Assembly (NCBI RefSeq): GCF_032854445.1
Contig: NC_088296.1
Location: forward strand, 16,979,485 to 17,043,484
DNA from: Liolophura sinensis
Lineage: Eukaryota > Mollusca > Polyplacophora > Chitonida > Chitonidae
Direction of reading: 5' to 3'
Length of the DNA: 64,000 nt
Both the position numbers and the translations under genes were made by a program. The stretch's first letter is position 1. Every line of letters begins with the position of its first letter. Positions 59,217 through 64,000 of this stretch are shown one piece after another. Below the pieces are notes generated by a model, which worked only from the letters and a program-made list of their open reading frames with translations, did no database searches and was not told where the DNA came from.

Positions 59217-59295
59217 TTTATTTTACTTTGTTCTCATTTAACGCCATATCAAAGAATATTTCAGGATGGCGGTCATTTTTATGTGTGTAGAAAAC
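59217..59295 (-). mobile_element. Decayed SINE family A fragment
   Basis: TTTAACGCCATATCAAAGAA, TATTTCAGGATGGCGGTCAT in antisense orientation, with the tail decayed. Confidence 0.5.
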
Positions 59296-59465
59296 CGCTG
59301 TTCACGGTGTATATTGAAAACTTTCGCACCATTCACGTACGTATATACTTATTGATTGGTTGAGTACAAGATGTTTACTACCTGCACAATGTTGCACATT
59401 GGTTTTATGCATGACTTGCGAAAAATTTGATTCACGTGACTCTCATGTGGCCACTTGAGCAGTTT

Positions 59466-59826
59466 AAATTTCGTTGAGTGAGTGAGTGGGTGCTTGGGGT
59501 TTAACGTCGTACGAAACAATTTTTCAGTCATATGACGACGAAGGAATCCTTTGGGTGTATGTACGTGTAATGTGCCTCCTTGTTGAATGACGGATTTCCA
59601 CCGCTCTTTTATTTAGTGCTGCTTCACTGAGACGACTTACCGAAGGCAAGTAAGCAGCCCCGCCCGAGCCATTATACTGATACGGGTCAACCAGTCGTTG
59701 CACTATTCCCTTCATGCTGAACGCCAAGCGAGGAAGTTACAACTTCCTCTTTTAAAGTCTTAGGGGTGACTCGATCAAGGATTGATCCTGGATCTACCGG
59801 TCCCGAAGCGGACCAAATTTCGTTGA
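59466..59826 (-). mobile_element. SINE family B, 5'-truncated, 12 bp target-site duplication
   Basis: Element 59478-59814 lies between perfect AAATTTCGTTGA copies at 59466-59477 and 59815-59826. It ends in a (TGAG)n antisense tail. Over about 230 bp it differs from the 48.7 kb copy at only about a dozen positions by eye, including both silent and replacement sites of the shared 63-codon frame. That suggests both are recent and the frame is not under visible constraint. The first 25 or so bases of the tRNA-like head are missing. Confidence 0.93.
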
Positions 59827-59875
59827 AGAACAATTAACTTCTGCCAATAAATTATGCATATCTGAATGTCACATG

Positions 59876-59945
59876 AGGGGAAGTTCACCAGTAACTAGCC
59901 GAAGAACTGTGGTTTACGCCGGGTACTGCGGTTTCCGATAAAAAC
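59876..59945 (+). mobile_element. SINE family D fragment
   Basis: GGGGAAGTTCACCAGTAACT, AGCCGAAGAACTGTGGTTTA, CGCCGGGTACTGCGGTTTCC parallel the copy at 50572. Confidence 0.5.
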
Positions 59946-60461
59946 AATACTGAAACAAAGGATACATTCTGGGTAGGGCTTTGGCTCAATCCCAGAGACA
60001 AGCGAAACCACAAGTTTTCCACACTTCTTTCTTAAGACATACCGGTCATCAAAAATCGATAATAATAAGCATTTCTATAAATATACAGCGAAGACATTCT
60101 TTGGAAGTCTATGAAATTGATTTTGATTGTGCTGTGTTTTTCTGCTACCTAGTACAAATATTCGGATTGAACGTCTGTTATGGGGCTCACGCCAAAATCA
60201 TTTCCAATTTGAAAAGTATAGACGTCTTGTCCAGGAGGCAAATTTGATTTAGTACAAAAGGTTTTCCCTTTAAACTACGAAGGCACATGAGCACAAACCT
60301 TTCTCAACCACTCCATACAAGGTGAAAGTGGCAAGAATGGCTAAAAGGGGATTTGTTCCAGTGATGAATTCAGCTACTGTTGTAAGCTCACACGTTTCAT
60401 TGTGAATTTTCTTTACCTTTGTGTTGTAGCGTTGCGCTAGATTCTGTAGTCCAATGGAATT

Positions 60462-60590
60462 TAATCGTTTATTTGATTAGTGTTTTATACCATAGTCAAG
60501 AACACTCCACTTATACGACGGTGGCCAGCATAATAGTTGGGGGAAACCGGACGGAGCCCTGGGGAAACTCATGACCCTCGGCATGCTCTG
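60462..60590 (-). mobile_element. SINE family A, 5'-truncated
   Basis: TTTATTTGATTAGTGTTTTA, ACGACGGTGGCCAGCATAAT, GGGGGAAACCGGACGGAGCC in antisense orientation, ending near CATGACCCTCGGC. Confidence 0.85.
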
Positions 60591-61233
60591 TCCAATGAAA
60601 TACTTGTTTGTAAATTTCAAAGTGAGTTTTCTTGTGTCACACATCCTGTCAGAAGCTCCGATAAAGTTTCTAATCGCTCAGGTATTTTGCTCTCTTCTGG
60701 CTCCATCTGAGCATCTATCTGTTCAATGCGGTTTTTTCTTTGGCCTGCATAAAACATTTTTCACACCAGAGAATTTATCAGATTATCTAGTTACCAAGAG
60801 TTTAATTTCATACTGAAAATAACTTTTCACTTAGAGAACAACGTTTCGGTCTTGGGGGGTACAGGAAAAGCTGTGACGGACTAAACCACCGAAATTTGGT
60901 GAGTTGCTGGCGGACTTTCCCACGTGGGACACATAGATAACTAAAGATGAATGTCATATTGTTAGTAGCCAGAAAATTCAGTGATCACAGAAGATAGCTT
61001 AGCTGTCGATAGCTGTCGATAGCTTATTGGCATCAAGACAACGGAAACGGTTATCGCAAATTTGTCAGTCCACGCAGGGATGAGAAGCAGCCAAGATCTT
61101 GTGTGTCATAACGTCTAAAGGTCAAGCCTCTGAATCCCTCAACCAAGACCCTATACTGAGAACGAGTTGTCTCTAAGCTACATTTAATGTATATACCAAT
61201 ATATTTTCTTTTCTGGTAGTGGATTTGAGTTCA
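60591..61233. other. Noncoding stretch
   Basis: A family D-like remnant (GGACTAAACCACCGAAATTT, GGCGGACTTTCCCACGTGGG) lies at 60877-60930 on the minus strand. No exon is recognised. Confidence 0.35.
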
Positions 61234-61584
61234 GCTGACACATTCTGAAGAGGTTTTTGACATAATTTAATGGTGAAGCTGACACATTCTGAACAGGTTC
61301 TTGACATATTTTAATGATAAATATGAAACATTCTAAACAGGTCTATGACATATTTTAGTGATAAATCTGAAACATTCTAAACACTTCCTTGACAAATTTT
61401 AATGATAAATCTGAAAGATTCCAAACAGGTTCTTGACATATTTTAATGATAAATCTGGAAGATTCCAAACAGGTCCTTGACAAATTTTAATGATAAATCT
61501 GAAATATTCCAAACAGGTCCTTGACATATTTTAATGATAAATCTGAAAGATGCCAAACAGGTCCTTGACATATTTTAACGATAA
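61234..61584. repeat. 44 bp minisatellite, eight copies
   Basis: The unit is ATAAATCTGAAAGATTCCAA, ACAGGTCCTTGACATATTTT, AATG. Marker spacing is 44 bp (61361, 61405, 61449). It would lie inside the intron of the candidate 58-62 kb gene. Confidence 0.93.
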
Positions 61585-62276
61585 GACTCGTTTAAACCCC
61601 TGAAGAAACTCCAAAACAGCATGACGTGGATGCACATTGCTTAACGTAAATGAACCAAACTCAATTGTGTCTTCTGTGGCTAAATTTACGCATATACCCT
61701 TATATAAACATTCGCATAATTTCTTGCGAGGCCTGAATTTCGTCTGGTTTCTATTTGTTTTCTAGAATCTTCTCATGCCATTTTCAGCTAATTTTGTCTG
61801 TGGAATATCCTGTCCAGATTACTGAAATTAAAAGGCTCAAGGCAGAAGTGGAATAAAGGAGCAATGAGACGCAGTTGTCTGATACAAAATGTACACCGTG
61901 TAATAACACGGAGAGTTGGTTATTTTAGAGTCATCACAAAATTCGATCAGGTCCATACCTGTCTACAGGAGCGTCTGATCTCTCTCTGACACTACTGCCT
62001 TCTTCTCTGACTCTAATCTCTCTCTGACGCTCTGAAATATCGAACCCCATGGGGTCGTCGGAGGGTCGGGTTCCTGTCGCGCGTGCCACAAGCTTAATGC
62101 TTCGGCACGACCCCACGTTAACAAGGTCAATCTATTGGCGAGAAATGAGCTTCGTTTTTTTTCTAATCACAACTTGTCCCTGTTTTCACTTCTAATTTTA
62201 CATGTACCTAAATAATGTGTTTCGGTTGCATTCACACGTCTGTAGATACACACGAGTCATTTGCAGTCATTTCCAG
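61585..62276. other. Possible intron, nothing else recognised
   Basis: A CT-rich minus-strand stretch at 61975-62035 contains a partial duplication of TCTCTCTGAC. No exon is recognised before 62277. Confidence 0.35.
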
Positions 62277-62480
62277 TCCGAGACATTGTCGGTTATTTTA
62301 AGGACGAAGTTATCAAGTCGCAGACGAACTGACCGGGGCCATTGCTCTGGAACAGACGGAAATAGTACTGTCTGTGGACTAGGTGCACTCCACACTGAGA
62401 CAGACTACACTTGTGCTCCAGATAAAACCGCGCCGCTCAGTGGTCGCTGGTGGAAATCTTTGTTTGAAGAAATGAAATAA
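62277..62480 (+). CDS. Candidate terminal coding exon, possibly PPDPF-like
   Basis: The acceptor TTTGCAGTCATTTCCAG ends at 62276. The frame then runs 67 codons in phase 0 to TAA at 62478-62480. It starts SETLSVILRT, contains RRR (residues 15-17), NSTVCG (29-34) and ends PLSGRWWKSLFEEMK. From memory, the vertebrate differentiation factor PPDPF has an RRR, NSSCG, then about 19 residues, then SGHWWxSFF in the same order. The spacing here from CG to SGRWW is 20 residues, so distant homology is possible. The rest is not alignable by eye and the vertebrate protein continues beyond this point. AATAAA overlaps the stop, and another lies near 62836. Confidence 0.42.
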   Translation, partial: SETLSVILRTKLSSRRRTDRGHCSGTDGNSTVCGLGALHTETDYTCAPDKTAPLSGRWWKSLFEEMK

Positions 62481-62617
62481 AATAGAAACTTGAGATGAGG
62501 AATCACATTTTGTTAGCCTTAAAATCATTATGACTTAAAAACCTCAGATATGATGACACCCTTATGCCAGTATATATACCTAAACATGTTTAGTTTCAAG
62601 CCACAACGAAGAATGGA

Positions 62618-62706
62618 ATTTATTTATTTATTTATTTTATTTATACGTTTAAACATTTATTCATTTATTTATTTTTCTATTTTTTATTTTAGTTATTTAT
62701 TTTATT
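62618..62706 (+). promoter_or_regulatory. AU-rich (ATTTA)n stretch, possible 3' UTR element
   Basis: Dense TTATTTATT words run for about 85 bp, 140 bp downstream of the candidate stop codon. In a transcript this would be an AU-rich instability element. The alternative is an antisense SINE tail or simple T/A repeat, because the family A tail has the same sequence. Confidence 0.3.
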
Positions 62707-62935
62707 CACCATCGCCACAATCAAACATTTTCGACGGTAAGCTTTATAGATGAAATGTACATGACATAGAGACAACAAGTGGAGAAAAAAAAAGCCAGCA
62801 TTAGCATAACATTTCAAGAGTCCATTCACAAGCACAAATAAACACCAATCACTCCAAGACACAGAAAAAAATTTGATTCATGGAATTTTTAATTTCTTCG
62901 ATACTGTGACACAATATGTAAAAGAATAATACCAA

Positions 62936-63110
62936 GATCGTGATATAGGCTGTACCTGAATGAGGTAGCAGAAACTGCGATATAGGATACAAAGATCGTG
63001 ATATAGGCTGTACCTGAATGAGGTAGCAGAAACTGCGATATAGGATACAAAGATCGTGATATAGGCTGTACCAGAATGAGGTAGCAGAAACTGCGATGTA
63101 GGATGCACGT
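62936..63110. repeat. 58 bp tandem repeat, three copies
   Basis: GTGATATAGGCTGTACCTGA, ATGAGGTAGCAGAAACTGCG, ATATAGGATACAAAGATC repeats with a 58 bp period (62941, 62999). Its first part resembles the unit of the 38 bp array that follows. Minus-strand frames of 76-90 codons are products of the repeat. Confidence 0.95.
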
Positions 63111-63131
63111 GGTTGATTCACATATAGAAGA

Positions 63132-64000
63132 TGATATCAAGTGCACGTGACTGGTTTACATGTAGATCGTGACATAGGATGCGTGTAAATGATCCACGCA
63201 TGCACCGTGACATAGGATGCGTGTAAATGATGCACACATGCACCGTGACATAGGATGCCACTCATAGACTATGATCCACTCATAGACTGTGATACAGAAT
63301 GTACTTGAATGATCCACTCATGCACTGTGATACAGAATGTACTCGAATAATCCACTCATAGACTGTGATACAGAATGTACTTGAATGATCCACTCATGCA
63401 TTGTGATACAGAATGTACTTGAATGATCCACAGATAAACTGTGATACAGAATGTACGTGAATGCTCCACTCATACACTGTGACACAGAATGTACGTGAAT
63501 AATCCAGTCATAGACTGTGATACGGAATGTACGTGAATAATCCACTCATAGACTGTGACACAGAATGTACGTCAATGATCCACTCATAGACTGTGAGACA
63601 GGGTGAACGTGAATAATCCACTCATAGACTGTGAGGCAGGCTGTACGTGAATAATCCACTCATAGACTGTGATACGGAATGTACGTGAATAATCCACTCA
63701 TAGACTGTGACACAGAATGTACGTGAATAATCCACTCATAGACTGTGACACAGGGTGTACGTAAATAATCCACTCATAGACTGTGACACAGAATGTACGT
63801 GAATAATCCACTCATAGACTGTGATACGGAATGTACGTGAATAATCCACTCATAGACTGTGACACAGAATGTACGTGAATGATCCACTCATAGACTGTGA
63901 TACGGAATGTACGTGAATAATCCACTCATGGACTGTGACACAGAATGTACGTGAATAATCCACTCATAGACTGTGATACAGAATGTACGTGAATAATCCA
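63132..64000. repeat. 38 bp minisatellite running off the window edge
   Basis: GTACGTGAATAATCCACTCA, TAGACTGTGACACAGAAT makes one unit; marker spacing is 38 bp. More than 20 copies are visible, the first few (63170-63250, GTGACATAGGATGCGTGTAA) being diverged. The array is not finished at base 64000. Confidence 0.96.

Overview
This is animal nuclear DNA: AT-rich, with very short random open reading frames, no bacterial-style gene packing, abundant tRNA-derived SINEs, AT and poly-G microsatellites and many minisatellites. The commonest SINE (core around GGCCGCCGTCGTATAAGTG, ending AATCAAATAAATAAATA) and a second SINE ending in GTTAAACCCCAAGCACTCA are of types I know from molluscs and related lophotrochozoans, so a marine mollusc is the best guess. 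That is inference from repeats; no marker gene is present.

No complete protein-coding gene can be read. Coding content is limited to isolated exon candidates. The strongest are (a) a first-exon-like block on the minus strand at 36556-36684, ATG to a GTGAGT donor, just left of a CpG-rich promoter-like zone at 36950-37760; and (b) two plus-strand blocks, 58223-58389 and 62277-62480, joined in phase by a 3.9 kb intron. The second ends in a stop codon, followed by an AU-rich stretch that could be its 3' UTR. It has spaced residues (RRR, NSxxCG, SGxWWxSxF) that recall the vertebrate PPDPF family. Two weaker, well-flanked small plus-strand exons lie at 10607-10681 and 24244-24294.

Layout: 1-9 kb holds short tandem repeats, a 3' LINE stub with an 11 bp target-site duplication, an AT microsatellite and two minisatellites (44 and 56 bp units). 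9-38 kb is comparatively unique sequence with scattered SINEs, a 90 nt imperfect hairpin (13253-13342), a CpG-rich island (about 15960-16420) and the promoter zone near 37 kb. 38-56 kb is SINE-dense, with three head-to-head inverted SINE pairs in the window, a 50 bp minisatellite (42636-43520) and a small terminal-inverted-repeat element (52650-52826). 56-64 kb carries a 46 bp minisatellite with higher-order structure, the candidate two-exon gene, a 44 bp array, a 58 bp array and a 38 bp array that runs off the right edge.

Almost all longer reading frames are explained by these repeats: the 149-269 codon minus-strand frames at 42.6-43.4 kb arise because the 50 bp unit contains no stop triplet in any frame on that strand. 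Genes do not visibly work together here. The window looks like intergenic or large-intron sequence around at least two genes on opposite strands, heavily modified by SINE insertion and tandem-array expansion.
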